A DNA stretch of 64,000 nucleotides from contig NZ_BMSX01000032.1 in NCBI RefSeq assembly GCF_014649375.1, positions 1 through 64,000 of the forward strand. The letters run 5' to 3'. Positions 44,798-53,426 of this stretch are shown one piece after another; position 1 is the stretch's first letter, and every line of letters starts with the position of its first letter. The notes beneath the pieces were generated by a model. It was given only the letters and a program-made list of their open reading frames with translations, was not told the DNA's origin and did no database searches. This stretch comes from Streptomyces aurantiogriseus. Lineage in GTDB: Bacteria > Actinomycetota > Actinomycetes > Streptomycetales > Streptomycetaceae. Made by a program: the position numbers and the translations under genes.

Positions 44798-46813
44798 ATG
44801 AGCCGTTACCCCCACCTGCTGAGCCCGCTGGACCTCGGCTTCACCACGCTGCCCAACCGCGTCCTCATGGGCTCGATGCACGTCGGCCTGGAGGAGGCCG
44901 AGGGCGGCTTCGCCCGCATGGCGGAGTTCTACGCCGCCCGCGCGCGCGGGGGAGTGGGTCTGATCGTCACCGGCGGCATCGCCCCCAACGACGAGGGCCG
45001 GCCGTACGAGGGCGGCGCCAAGCTCACCACCGACGCGGAGGCGGAGCAGCACCGGACGATCACTGAGGCCGTGCACCGCGAGGGCGGCCGGATCGCGATG
45101 CAGATCCTGCACTTCGGCCGCTACGCCTACCACCGCGACCTGGTCGCCCCCAGCCCCCTCCAGGCGCCGATCAGCCCCTACCCGCCCCGCGAGCTGACCG
45201 ACGCCGACGTCGAGCGCACCATCGACGACTACGCCCGCACCGCCCGCCTCGCCCGGCAGGCCGGCTACGACGGTGTGGAGATCATGGGCTCCGAGGGCTA
45301 CCTCATCAACGAGTTCATCGCCGCCGCGACCAACCACCGCACCGACCGCTGGGGCGGCTCGTACGAGAACCGAATGCGCTTCCCCGTGGAGATCGTGCGG
45401 CGGGTGCGCGAGGCGGTCGGCGAGGACTTCATCGTCATCTACCGGCTGTCGATGCTGGACCTCGTGCCCGGCGGCTCGACGCTGGACGAGGTCGTCACCC
45501 TCGCGAAGGCCGTCGAGGCCGCCGGAGCCACGATCATCAACACCGGCATCGGCTGGCACGAGGCCCGCATCCCCACCATCGCCACGTCCGTGCCGCGCGG
45601 TGCCTACACCTGGGTGACGAAGAAGCTCATGGGCGCGGTCTCCCTGCCGCTCGTCACCACCAACCGCATCAACACCCCCGAACTCGCCGAGCAGTTGCTC
45701 GCCGACGGCAGCGCGGACATGGTGTCGATGGCCCGCCCGATGCTCGCCGACCCCGAGTTCGTCAACAAGGCCGCCGCCGGCACGCCCGAGGCCATCAACA
45801 CCTGCATCGGCTGCAACCAGGCCTGCCTCGACCACACCTTCAGCGGCAAGATCACCTCCTGCCTGGTCAACCCGCGCGCCTGCCACGAGACCGAGCTGGT
45901 CCTCTCCCCGACGCGTCTGCGCAAGCGGGTGGCGGTCGTGGGCGCGGGCCCGGCGGGCCTCGCGTGTGCCGTCAGCGCGGCCGAACGCGGCCACGAGGTC
46001 ACCCTGTTCGACGCCGCGAGCGAGATCGGCGGCCAGCTCAACGTCGCCCGCAAGGTCCCCGGCAAGCAGGAGTTCGACGAGACGCTGCGCTACTTCCGCC
46101 ACCAGCTGGACGCCCACAGCGTGGACGTACGGCTGAACACGCCCGCAGCGGCAGGTGACCTGGAGGGCTACGACGAGGTCGTCGTCGCCACCGGCGTCAC
46201 CCCCCGCACCCCCGACATCCCCGGCGTGGACCACCCGAGCGTCGTCGGCTATCTGGACGTCCTGCGCGACGGCGCCCCCGTCGGCGACCGCGTCGCGATC
46301 CTCGGCGCCGGCGGTATCGGCTTCGACGTCGCCGAGTTCCTCACCGACGGCGGCGACAAGGCGAGCGAGGACCCGGCCACGTACTTCCGCCACTGGGGCG
46401 TCGACATGGACTACGCGGCACCCGGTGGCCTCGCCGCGCCCGAGCGGCCCGCCCCGCCGCGCACCGTCCATCTGCTCCAGCGCAAGACCAGCAAGGTGGG
46501 CGCCGGTCTCGGCAAGACCACGGGCTGGATCCACCGCACCGAGCTCAAGCACCGGGGCGTGACGATGGTCCCGGGCGTGCGCTACGACCGCATCGACGAC
46601 GCCGGACTGCACATCACCGTCGGCGAGCAGAGCACGGTCCTGGAGGTCGACACCATCGTGCTGTGCACCGGCCAGGAACCGCGCCGGGGCCTGTACGAGG
46701 AGCTGGTCGCCGCCGGGGTGAGCGCGCACCTCATCGGCGGCGCCGACGTGGCCGCCGAACTGGACGCCAAGCGGGCCGTCCAGCAGGGCACGGAGCTGGC
46801 GGCGGCGCTGTAG
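44798..46813 (+). CDS. fadH: FadH-like 2,4-dienoyl-CoA reductase / Old-Yellow-family flavoprotein
   Basis: A 671-residue protein with an N-terminal TIM-barrel OYE domain (LPNRVLMGSMHVGLEE; SEGYLINEFIAAATNHRTDR), a 4Fe-4S site at C336-x-x-C339-x3-C343 and C355, then FAD (VAVVGAGPAGLACAVSAAER) and NAD(P) (VAILGAGGIGFDVAEFL) domains. This is the full architecture of E. coli FadH and related enzymes, which reduce enoyl/dienoyl substrates with NADPH. A PadR regulator follows 30 bp later. Confidence 0.92.
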   Translation: MSRYPHLLSPLDLGFTTLPNRVLMGSMHVGLEEAEGGFARMAEFYAARARGGVGLIVTGGIAPNDEGRPYEGGAKLTTDAEAEQHRTITEAVHREGGRIAMQILHFGRYAYHRDLVAPSPLQAPISPYPPRELTDADVERTIDDYARTARLARQAGYDGVEIMGSEGYLINEFIAAATNHRTDRWGGSYENRMRFPVEIVRRVREAVGEDFIVIYRLSMLDLVPGGSTLDEVVTLAKAVEAAGATIINTGIGWHEARIPTIATSVPRGAYTWVTKKLMGAVSLPLVTTNRINTPELAEQLLADGSADMVSMARPMLADPEFVNKAAAGTPEAINTCIGCNQACLDHTFSGKITSCLVNPRACHETELVLSPTRLRKRVAVVGAGPAGLACAVSAAERGHEVTLFDAASEIGGQLNVARKVPGKQEFDETLRYFRHQLDAHSVDVRLNTPAAAGDLEGYDEVVVATGVTPRTPDIPGVDHPSVVGYLDVLRDGAPVGDRVAILGAGGIGFDVAEFLTDGGDKASEDPATYFRHWGVDMDYAAPGGLAAPERPAPPRTVHLLQRKTSKVGAGLGKTTGWIHRTELKHRGVTMVPGVRYDRIDDAGLHITVGEQSTVLEVDTIVLCTGQEPRRGLYEELVAAGVSAHLIGGADVAAELDAKRAVQQGTELAAAL

Positions 46814-46843
46814 GCCCGTCGGGCGCGTCCCTAGGATGAGGCC

Positions 46844-47392
46844 ATGTCACTCCCGCACGCGATCCTCACCGCTCTGCTCGAGAAGCCGTCGTCGGGGCTG
46901 GATCTGACCCGCCGGTTCGACAAGTCGATCGGCTACTTCTGGTCGGCGACGCACCAGCAGATCTACCGCGAGCTGGGAAAACTGGAGGCCGAGGGCTTCA
47001 TCCGCGCCCTGCCGACGGAGCAGCCCGCCCGCGGGCAGAGGAAGAGCTACGAGGTCCTGCCCGCGGGCCGCGCCGAACTGCAGCGGTGGACGGCCGCGGC
47101 GCAGGACCCCAAGCCGCACCGCGACGCGCTGCTGCTGCGGCTGCGCGCCGCCGCCGTCGTCGGCACCGCCGGACTCGAGACCGACCTGCGCCGCCATCTC
47201 GACCTGCACCGGCGCCAGTTGGCGGAGTACGAGGAGATCGAGAAGCGCGACTTCCCGCCCGGCAACGACAGCGCGCAGGCCAGGCTGCAGCACCTGGTCC
47301 TGCGCGCGGGCATCGAACTCGAGACGTTCTGGATCCAGTGGCTCACCGAGGCCCTGGAGGAACTGCCCGAGCCGGCCGAACAGGCGTCCTAG
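46844..47392 (+). CDS. PadR-family transcriptional regulator
   Basis: A 182-residue PadR with winged helix (HAILTALLEKPSSGLDLTRR; SATHQQIYRELGKLEAEGF) and a C-terminal helical domain for dimerisation (DLHRRQLAEYEEIEKRDF). It is cotranscribed with fadH and probably represses it via the palindrome at 44723-44744, sensing a phenolic or hydrophobic ligand (inference). Its stop overlaps the convergent downstream gene by 4 nt. Confidence 0.93.
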   Translation: MSLPHAILTALLEKPSSGLDLTRRFDKSIGYFWSATHQQIYRELGKLEAEGFIRALPTEQPARGQRKSYEVLPAGRAELQRWTAAAQDPKPHRDALLLRLRAAAVVGTAGLETDLRRHLDLHRRQLAEYEEIEKRDFPPGNDSAQARLQHLVLRAGIELETFWIQWLTEALEELPEPAEQAS

Positions 47393-47928
47393 AACCGGTA
47401 CGGCTTCGAGCGGCGGCGCAGGAACCAGACCGCGCCGATGACGCCCGAGCCCACCAGGACGCCGCCGACAGCCAGGGTGACCGTGCCGTGGTCGCGGACC
47501 GCTCCGCCCACGCCGCCCATGACCCCGCGCGTGGGCGAGGACGTCGCGGAGATCGTCGGGGTGGACGCAGTGGACACGATCACCGACTGGGTGCCGGCGG
47601 TGCTGCCGTTCGAGCAGACGACGACCACCGTGTACGTGCCCGGGCTGACGCCCGACCAGGCGGCGGACTGGCTGATGGTCGTGCCGGACAGCGCCACCTG
47701 GCGCCCCTGGGAGAAGCTCGTCTGGCCGCTGCTGAGCAGGGACGCCGAGCCCCAGATGCCGTTGATCTGGGCACACGAGCTGGTCACCACGGACACCGTG
47801 GAGCCGGTCGTGCTCACCGAGATGCCCGAGACCCGGGCGGCGGCCGGCTGGGCCGTCACGGCGAGCGGCAGCGCGGCGGCGGCTGCCACGGTCAGTCCGG
47901 TACGGACGAGAAGACGGGAAGTGCGCAT
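47389..47928 (-). CDS. Exported protein with a C-terminal membrane anchor
   Basis: A 179-residue protein with a signal peptide (about 1-31), a beta-rich Ser/Thr mature domain with two cysteines (TSSCAQI and VVCSNGS), and a C-terminal helix followed by RRRSKPYRF. It has no LPxTG. It resembles the many small surface proteins of Streptomyces of unknown role. Confidence 0.75.
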   Translation of the reverse strand: MRTSRLLVRTGLTVAAAAALPLAVTAQPAAARVSGISVSTTGSTVSVVTSSCAQINGIWGSASLLSSGQTSFSQGRQVALSGTTISQSAAWSGVSPGTYTVVVVCSNGSTAGTQSVIVSTASTPTISATSSPTRGVMGGVGGAVRDHGTVTLAVGGVLVGSGVIGAVWFLRRRSKPYRF

Positions 47929-48102
47929 CGGATGTCCTCCGGCGGCGGCACGGTTGGCGGTACATCCCTTGCGCCGCCGAGGATCGGGTACGCCCGTGCT
48001 GCCTCAGGGGCAGCCAACGCGCCCCTGGGGCGCCCTGCACTCCGGCCGCCGCCGTTCAGGTGACGCGTTCCCCCGAACGGCCCCATCCGCCCGGCGGGCG
48101 CG

Positions 48103-49059
48103 TCACGGCCGGACGCCCGTCGTCACCGCCCTCTCCACCGAGTACGCGCCCCACGTCCCGTCCGGCAGCCGCGCCCGCAGCCGCACCCGATGGCCGACAC
48201 CGGCCTCCCGGCCCACGTAGAAGCTGTACGAGGCCTTCTCGCGCGGGGGAGCCCCGCCCCATGCGAGCGAGGTGGCCGGCTGCCCGTCGAGCTGGATCTG
48301 GTACTCCGTGACCACGCCGTCCACCCGTGGCGGCACCCAGGCCAGGTCGATGTAGTACGCCCCGTCGGCCTGCCGGGTCGTCGCCCGGAACCCCGTCGGT
48401 GCGGTGTCCCGCCCCTCGTCGGCGCCGGGCGCGGTGGCGAGGCGTACCGGCGTGCTGGCGGGCGAGAGGTTGTCGGCCGCGTCCCGCGCCCGGACGGTGA
48501 AGGAGTACCGGGTGCCCGGCCGCAGCCCCGTGACCACCGTCGCCGTCTGTCCCCCGCCGACGCTGTGGATCTTCGTCCCGCCCTGGTAGACGTCGTACGA
48601 CACCACCTTCCGGTCGTCGGTGGACGCCGACCAGGACAGCTGGACCGCCCGGCTCCCGGCGGCCCGGCCGTCGGCGCCGCCCGGCCGGGTCGGGGCCGAG
48701 CGGTCCGCCGCGAGTGCCGCCAGAGTCGTCGCCCGTACCTCCCGGCTGCGCGGACCGAGCCGGCCCTCCCCGTCGCGGGCGCGGACGGTGAAGACGTACG
48801 TGGTGGACGGCGTCAGGCGGGTGACGTCCAGCATGTGCGCGGAGGCGGACACCTCCGCGACCTTCGCGGTGTCCCGGAAGACCTCGTACCCGCTGACCCC
48901 GGGGACCGCGTTCCACATCACGTGCACGCTGGTCGCGCTCCCCGCCTCCGCGGTGACCCCGGTGGGCGCGCCCGGTGCCCGCCCCTCGTCCCCGCCGGCC
49001 GGCCCCGCGCATCCACAGCACACCGCCAGCACCCCTCCGCACAGCACGACGCGTCGCAC
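48103..49059 (-). CDS. Fibronectin type III lipoprotein
   Basis: A 318-residue exported lipoprotein. The GTG start at 49059 (GGGAGG before it) gives a short signal ending LAVC at residue 14, then three fibronectin type III domains (APTGVTAEAGSATSVHVMW; APTRPGGADGRAAGS; APTGFRATTRQADGAYYIDL). Fn3 tandems in Streptomyces usually decorate chitinases and cellulases, but here no catalytic domain is attached. A DasR-like palindrome lies 32 bp upstream. Confidence 0.85.
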   Translation of the reverse strand: MRRVVLCGGVLAVCCGCAGPAGGDEGRAPGAPTGVTAEAGSATSVHVMWNAVPGVSGYEVFRDTAKVAEVSASAHMLDVTRLTPSTTYVFTVRARDGEGRLGPRSREVRATTLAALAADRSAPTRPGGADGRAAGSRAVQLSWSASTDDRKVVSYDVYQGGTKIHSVGGGQTATVVTGLRPGTRYSFTVRARDAADNLSPASTPVRLATAPGADEGRDTAPTGFRATTRQADGAYYIDLAWVPPRVDGVVTEYQIQLDGQPATSLAWGGAPPREKASYSFYVGREAGVGHRVRLRARLPDGTWGAYSVERAVTTGVRP

Positions 49060-49436
49060 GGCTTCGCCTCCCGGCCCGGCACGACGGTAATGGTCCGGAC
49101 CAATATGGCGTGTCGACGTGAGCACATCAAGAGGGCCGCACGGTGGGGCCCCGGTGTTGGTGTGTGGTCCGGGGAGTTTCGTATGCTGAGGCTCCTCACG
49201 GCTGAACTCTCCTTGAGGGCTCGGGAGTTCATGCCGGTGGCGCGGACCGCTGTCGTCGCTGATTCCGCGCCTGCGGGGCGGCCGGGCGGCCGGCGCCGAC
49301 ACGCGCGCCGGTCCCCGGCCCCTGTCGCACTGTCAGAAGGGGACCGTACGGCCCCCTCAGGGTGGTCCGGGAATGCGACCCGCACCAGATTGGGCCGGGT
49401 GCTCGTCCCTGTCCCCCCACGAGAGGTTTCCTCATC
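49060..49436. other. 377-bp intergenic region before the chitosanase remnant
   Basis: Contains the palindrome TGGTCCGGACCA, a GTATGCTGAGG sequence and no convincing gene. The open frame of the chitosanase remnant extends back to 49362 without conservation. Confidence 0.5.
49091..49102. promoter_or_regulatory. DasR-like palindrome TGGTCCGGACCA
   Basis: A perfect 12-bp palindrome, same arms as DasR elements (TGGTC...GACCA), located 32 bp before the Fn3 lipoprotein start. Confidence 0.55.
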
Positions 49437-49894
49437 GTGCGTGCCCAGTACCTGACACCGGCCGCGGCCGGCCTTGCCCTGCTCGCCGCGACCGCCTTCC
49501 CCGACGACCCACGGGAGCCGGTCCCGCGGTACGAGGGCTCCATACGCGCCGCCGACCTGCTGGCCCGGGTGCGGGACTGCGCCCCCGTCTCCCGCGGCCG
49601 CTACCGCACCGATGCCGGCCGGCCCGCCACGGTCCCGGTCTGCGGCACCGAGCAAGCGGTCTTCTGGACGGCCGACATGGACATCGACTGCGACGGCCCG
49701 ACCGGGCCGGGCTGCCGTACGACGACCTGCGGCCGACAATCCAGGCGGCCATGTTCAACGCGGCCCTGCGCGCCGCCGTCGAGCACTGCACCCGAGGCGC
49801 CGCCGACATCCGCGCGGACGCCGCGACGGCGAGGGCCGAGCCGGCGGAGGCCCTCCGCTCGGCCCTCACCATCGCGTCGCACGGCCTGACCTGA
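49437..49894 (+). pseudogene. Mosaic: GH75 chitosanase N-terminus joined out of frame to a regulator-like C-terminus
   Basis: From GTG 49437 (GAGAGG before it) a signal peptide and then ADLLARVRDCAPVSRGRYRT and VFWTADMDIDCDGPTGPGC match the start of secreted GH75 chitosanases. The family normally continues for another 150-plus residues with the catalytic Asp/Glu, which are absent. After about 49713 the coding-like frame switches by one phase (DDLRPTIQAAMFNAALRAAV to stop 49894), resembling the C-terminal helices of a TetR-type regulator. Both pieces look incomplete. Confidence 0.75.
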
Positions 49895-49997
49895 GCCGGG
49901 ACCGCACGGCCGCGAGCGAACGCCTCCACCGCTCCGTGCGGGGTGTCGGTGGGGCTTGTCCGGGGTCGGGTCACGTCTTCTCGGGACCGAGCGGCGG

Positions 49998-50408
49998 TCA
50001 CACCTTTCGGTAGCTGTACGCCTCCGCGGCCGCCGCCTCCACCGCGTCGAGGCCGGCTCCCGTCGCCGCCGTGACGACCGCGGCCACCGCGCCCTCCACG
50101 AACGGCGCGTCCACGAGCCGGGTGCCCTCGGGCAGTTCGTCGCCTTCGGAGAGCAGTGCCTTCACGGTGAGCACGGCACTGCCGAGGTCGGCGAGGACGG
50201 CGACGCCGGCACCCCGGTCCACCGAGGCGGCAGCCGCGGCGATGAGCTCCGCGCTCGTCCCGAGCCCGCCCGCCTCCGTGCCACCCGCCGCAGCGACGGG
50301 AACGGCGGTCCCGCCCCCCGCGAGCCCTCGCGCCAACTCGGCGACCGAGGCCGCGACCTGCGCGCTGTGCGACACGAGCACGATCCCGACCGGCCTGTCG
50401 TCACTCAC
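49998..50408 (-). CDS. dhaM: DhaM phosphocarrier subunit (PTS EIIA-mannose-like)
   Basis: A 136-residue EIIA domain, GTG start, with the phosphorylatable histidine in VLVSHSAQ (H14) and the ADLGSAVLTVKALL helix. Unlike enteric DhaM it lacks the HPr and EI-like extensions, so it must take phosphate from general PTS HPr. It overlaps dhaL by 8 nt. Confidence 0.92.
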   Translation of the reverse strand: MSDDRPVGIVLVSHSAQVAASVAELARGLAGGGTAVPVAAAGGTEAGGLGTSAELIAAAAASVDRGAGVAVLADLGSAVLTVKALLSEGDELPEGTRLVDAPFVEGAVAAVVTAATGAGLDAVEAAAAEAYSYRKV

Positions 50409-51000
50409 CGGCGGCCTCCGCGAGGCCCGCGACGAGCAGTGCCGACGAGGTGGCACCCGGGTCCTGGTGCCCGATGCTGCGCTCGCCCAGATAGCTCGCC
50501 CGGCCCTTGCGGGCCTGCAGGGGTGTCGTGGCGAGGGCCCCCTGCTCGGCGGCGGTCCGCGCCGCGCCGAACCCGTCGCCCAGGGCGTCCACGGCGGGCA
50601 CCAGCGCGTCGATCATCGTCTTGTCGCCCGGCGCGGCCCCGCCGAGCTGCATCACCGCGTCCACGCCCTCGCGCAGCGCCTGAGCGAGCTGCTCCTCGCT
50701 CACCTCGGCCGCGTCCCCGAGCGCCTTCCCGGTCCGCCGCAGCAGCGTGCCGTACAGGGGCCCCGACGCCCCGCCGACGGTGGAGATGAGCCGGCGTCCG
50801 GCGAGGACTAGGACGGCGCCGGGCGTCGCGGGCGCCTCCTCCTCCAGGGCGGCGCTCACGGCGGTGAACCCGCGCTGGAGGTTGCTGCCGTGGTCGGCGT
50901 CCCCGATGGGCGAGTCGAGGGCGGTGAGCCGTTCCGCCTCACGGTCGACGGACGCGGCGGTCGCCGCCATCCAGCGGTGGAAGAAATCGGCGTCGAGCAC
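50401..51000 (-). CDS. dhaL: DhaL, ADP-binding subunit of dihydroxyacetone kinase
   Basis: A 199-residue subunit with the Mg-ADP site GDADHGSN (D34, D36, H37) and GGASGPLYGTLLRR. The bound ADP is rephosphorylated by DhaM and passes phosphate to dihydroxyacetone on DhaK. It lies between dhaK and dhaM on the minus strand. Confidence 0.95.
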   Translation of the reverse strand: MLDADFFHRWMAATAASVDREAERLTALDSPIGDADHGSNLQRGFTAVSAALEEEAPATPGAVLVLAGRRLISTVGGASGPLYGTLLRRTGKALGDAAEVSEEQLAQALREGVDAVMQLGGAAPGDKTMIDALVPAVDALGDGFGAARTAAEQGALATTPLQARKGRASYLGERSIGHQDPGATSSALLVAGLAEAAGE

Positions 51001-51051
51001 TGGAACTCCTTGCCTGGTCGATACGTCGGGCGCGGTGCGTACGCCCCCGTG

Positions 51052-52044
51052 TCACATGCCCCACCGCAGCCCGGGCGTCTTCACCGGCGCGTCCCACAGC
51101 CGCAGCAGCTCCTCGTCGATCTGACACAGGGTCACCGAGGCGCCGGCCATGTCGAGGGACGTCACGTAGTTGCCGACGAGCGTGCGGGCGACGGCCACCC
51201 CCCGCTCGGCCAGCACCCGCTGCACCTCGGCGTTGAAGCCGTACAGCTCCAACAGCGGTGTCCCGCCCATGCCGTTGACCAGCACGAGGACGGGATTGCG
51301 CGGCGACATGTCCTCCAGGAGGGCGTGCACCGCGAAGTCCGCGATCTCGCCGGACGTCATCATGGCCCGCCGCTCCCGCCCCGGCTCGCCGTGGATGCCG
51401 ATACCCAGCTCCAGCTCACCGGCGGGCAGGTCGAAGGTCGGGCTGCCCTTGGCGGGCGTGGTGCACGCGCTGAGCGCGACCCCGAAGCTGCGCGCGTTCT
51501 CGTTGACCTGCCGTGCGATCGCCTCGACCTGCTCCAGGGGCTGCCCCTCCTCGGCCGCCGCCCCCGCGATCTTCTCCACGAACAGTGTCGCGCCGGTACC
51601 GCGGCGCCCAGCGGTGTACAGACTGTCGGTCACGGCGACGTCGTCGTTCACCAGCACCTTCGCGATCCGGATGTCCTCGTCCTCGGCGAGTTCGGCCGCC
51701 ATGTCGAAGTTGAGGACGTCGCCGGTGTAGTTCTTCACGACGAACAGCACCCCCGCGCCGCTGTCGACAGCGGCCGCCGCCCGCACCATCTGATCGGGTA
51801 CGGGAGAGGTGAAAACCTCCCCCGGACAGGCCGCCGAGAGCATCCCGGGCCCCACGAACCCCCCGTGCAACGGCTCGTGCCCGGACCCACCCCCCGACAC
51901 CAGCCCCACCTTCCCGGCCACCGGGGCGTCCCGCCGCACGATCACCCGGTTCTCGACATCAACGGCCAGTTCCGGATGAGCGGCGGCCATACCGCGCAGG
52001 GCGTCCGCGACCACGGTTTCCGGGACGTTGATGAGCATCTTCAT
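51052..52044 (-). CDS. dhaK: DhaK, dihydroxyacetone-binding subunit
   Basis: A 330-residue subunit with the covalent-substrate histidine H218 in IGIHGEPG, the same number as in E. coli. GGGSGHEPLHGGFVG and GDVLNFDMA complete the fold. A perfect AGGAGG precedes the ATG. The operon would turn dihydroxyacetone into DHAP at the expense of PEP. No glycerol dehydrogenase is adjacent. Confidence 0.95.
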   Translation of the reverse strand: MKMLINVPETVVADALRGMAAAHPELAVDVENRVIVRRDAPVAGKVGLVSGGGSGHEPLHGGFVGPGMLSAACPGEVFTSPVPDQMVRAAAAVDSGAGVLFVVKNYTGDVLNFDMAAELAEDEDIRIAKVLVNDDVAVTDSLYTAGRRGTGATLFVEKIAGAAAEEGQPLEQVEAIARQVNENARSFGVALSACTTPAKGSPTFDLPAGELELGIGIHGEPGRERRAMMTSGEIADFAVHALLEDMSPRNPVLVLVNGMGGTPLLELYGFNAEVQRVLAERGVAVARTLVGNYVTSLDMAGASVTLCQIDEELLRLWDAPVKTPGLRWGM

Positions 52045-52383
52045 GGGTTCCTCCTGGTGAGACTGGTCGTCAGGCGGGTCCGACGTGCGGCCCGAAGGGT
52101 CGCACGCTGCTCTCGGAAGTATTGACGCTGATCGACCGCGGGTCACGTGTGCGGACGCCGACGGAGGTCTTCTCCGGGCTGTCGGACGCCGTGCGCGCAC
52201 GGCGTGCGGGGGAACCGCACCGCAGATCGCCCCAGGCCGGGGCCCCTCGGGCGGGTGACCGTGGCCCAAGGGAGTGAACCTTGCCCGTTCCTCGGACGAA
52301 GCACGTCGGCGCCGCATTACTTATGACGATTTTTTCGTCAGATTTGCTGGGCAGCACACCATCTCACGGAATTGGAGGAAGAG
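52045..52383. other. 339-bp divergent promoter region, dhaK / GH5
   Basis: AT-richer than its surroundings near 52320-52345, with the IR TGACGA-TTTTT-TCGTCA (52324-52340). A TTGACG (52129) is a possible -35. No gene was found. Confidence 0.5.
52324..52340. promoter_or_regulatory. Inverted repeat TGACGA-N5-TCGTCA upstream of GH5
   Basis: Perfect 6-bp arms with a T5 centre, 44 bp before the GH5 start. It could bind a regulator or close the message end; the assignment is open. Confidence 0.4.
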
Positions 52384-53421
52384 GTGCGCTCACTGACTTC
52401 CCGCAACCGTTGGGCCGCCCGAAGTTCACTGGCTCTGGCGGCGGCGCTGGGCCTTCTGTCCGCGACCACGGCGCACGCGCAGGAAATCCCGCCGGCGGCC
52501 AAGGCCATCACGCCGGTCAAGAAATACGGAAAAATCCGCGTCTGCGGTACGCAGCTGTGCTCCGAATCCGGAAAACCGGTTCAGTTGCGAGGTCTGAGTT
52601 CGCACGGGACGCAGTGGTTCGCTCATTGCCTGAGCGACCGCGCCATGGACGTCCTGGCGCACGACTGGAAGGCGAGCGTCGTGCGCGTCGCGACGTACGC
52701 GCGGCAGGGCGGGTACGAGACGAATCCGAAGAAGTACACCGACCTGGTCCACCGGATGATCGAGCGGGCGAGCGCCCGCGGCCTGTACGTCGTCGTCGAC
52801 TGGCACATGGTCAACCCGGGCGACCCGAACAAGGACTTCGAGAACGCGAAGAAGTTCTTCAAGGAGATCGCTCAACGGCACAAGCAGCGGAACAACGTGA
52901 TCTACGAGATCGCCAACGAGCCCCACGGGGTGAACTGGCCGACCATCAAGAGGTACTCGGAGAAGATCATTCCCGTGATCCGCTCCCAGGATCCCGACAG
53001 CGTGGTCCTCGTCCCGACACCCGGCTGGGCCACGTTCAGCGCGTCCGAGGGTTCCAATGAGCGGACGGTCGTGAACAATCCCGTGGCCGCGAAGAACATC
53101 ATGTACACCTTCCACTTCTACGCGCGCGTAGCGGCGGAGGGATACATGCAGATCCTGGACCGTGCCTCGGCCAAACTCCCGGTGTTCGTCACCGAGTGGG
53201 GCATCGCGTCGTGGACGGGGTACGGCAGCGACTTCCCCACCGCCCAGAAATGGGTCGACCTGATGGCGAGGAAGAAGATCAGCTGGACGAACTGGAGCCT
53301 CTCCGACGACGACCGGGAACACTCGGTCTTCAAGAAGGGCACCTGCCGCGACGGCACCTTCGCCCGCACCGACGCTCTCACGCGCAGCGGTGCGTGGATC
53401 CGGGCACGGATCAGGGGCTGA
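52384..53421 (+). CDS. Secreted GH5 glycanase (endoglucanase-like)
   Basis: A 345-residue exported GH5 barrel. Signal about 1-32 (cleavage near AHA-QE), then the family strands GLSSHGTQWF and YVVVDWHMVNPGDPN. The acid/base E179 is in EIANEPHG and the nucleophile E271 in VTEWGIAS. GGAGGAAGAG and a GTG start fit. There is no carbohydrate-binding module. The substrate may be beta-1,4-glucan. It is followed 5 bp later by a PQQ-type dehydrogenase. Confidence 0.9.
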   Translation: MRSLTSRNRWAARSSLALAAALGLLSATTAHAQEIPPAAKAITPVKKYGKIRVCGTQLCSESGKPVQLRGLSSHGTQWFAHCLSDRAMDVLAHDWKASVVRVATYARQGGYETNPKKYTDLVHRMIERASARGLYVVVDWHMVNPGDPNKDFENAKKFFKEIAQRHKQRNNVIYEIANEPHGVNWPTIKRYSEKIIPVIRSQDPDSVVLVPTPGWATFSASEGSNERTVVNNPVAAKNIMYTFHFYARVAAEGYMQILDRASAKLPVFVTEWGIASWTGYGSDFPTAQKWVDLMARKKISWTNWSLSDDDREHSVFKKGTCRDGTFARTDALTRSGAWIRARIRG

Positions 53422-53426
53422 GGACC

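Noticed and set aside
47929..48102. c-di-AMP riboswitch before the small exported protein
   Set aside because: No match to the ydaO consensus blocks on either strand.
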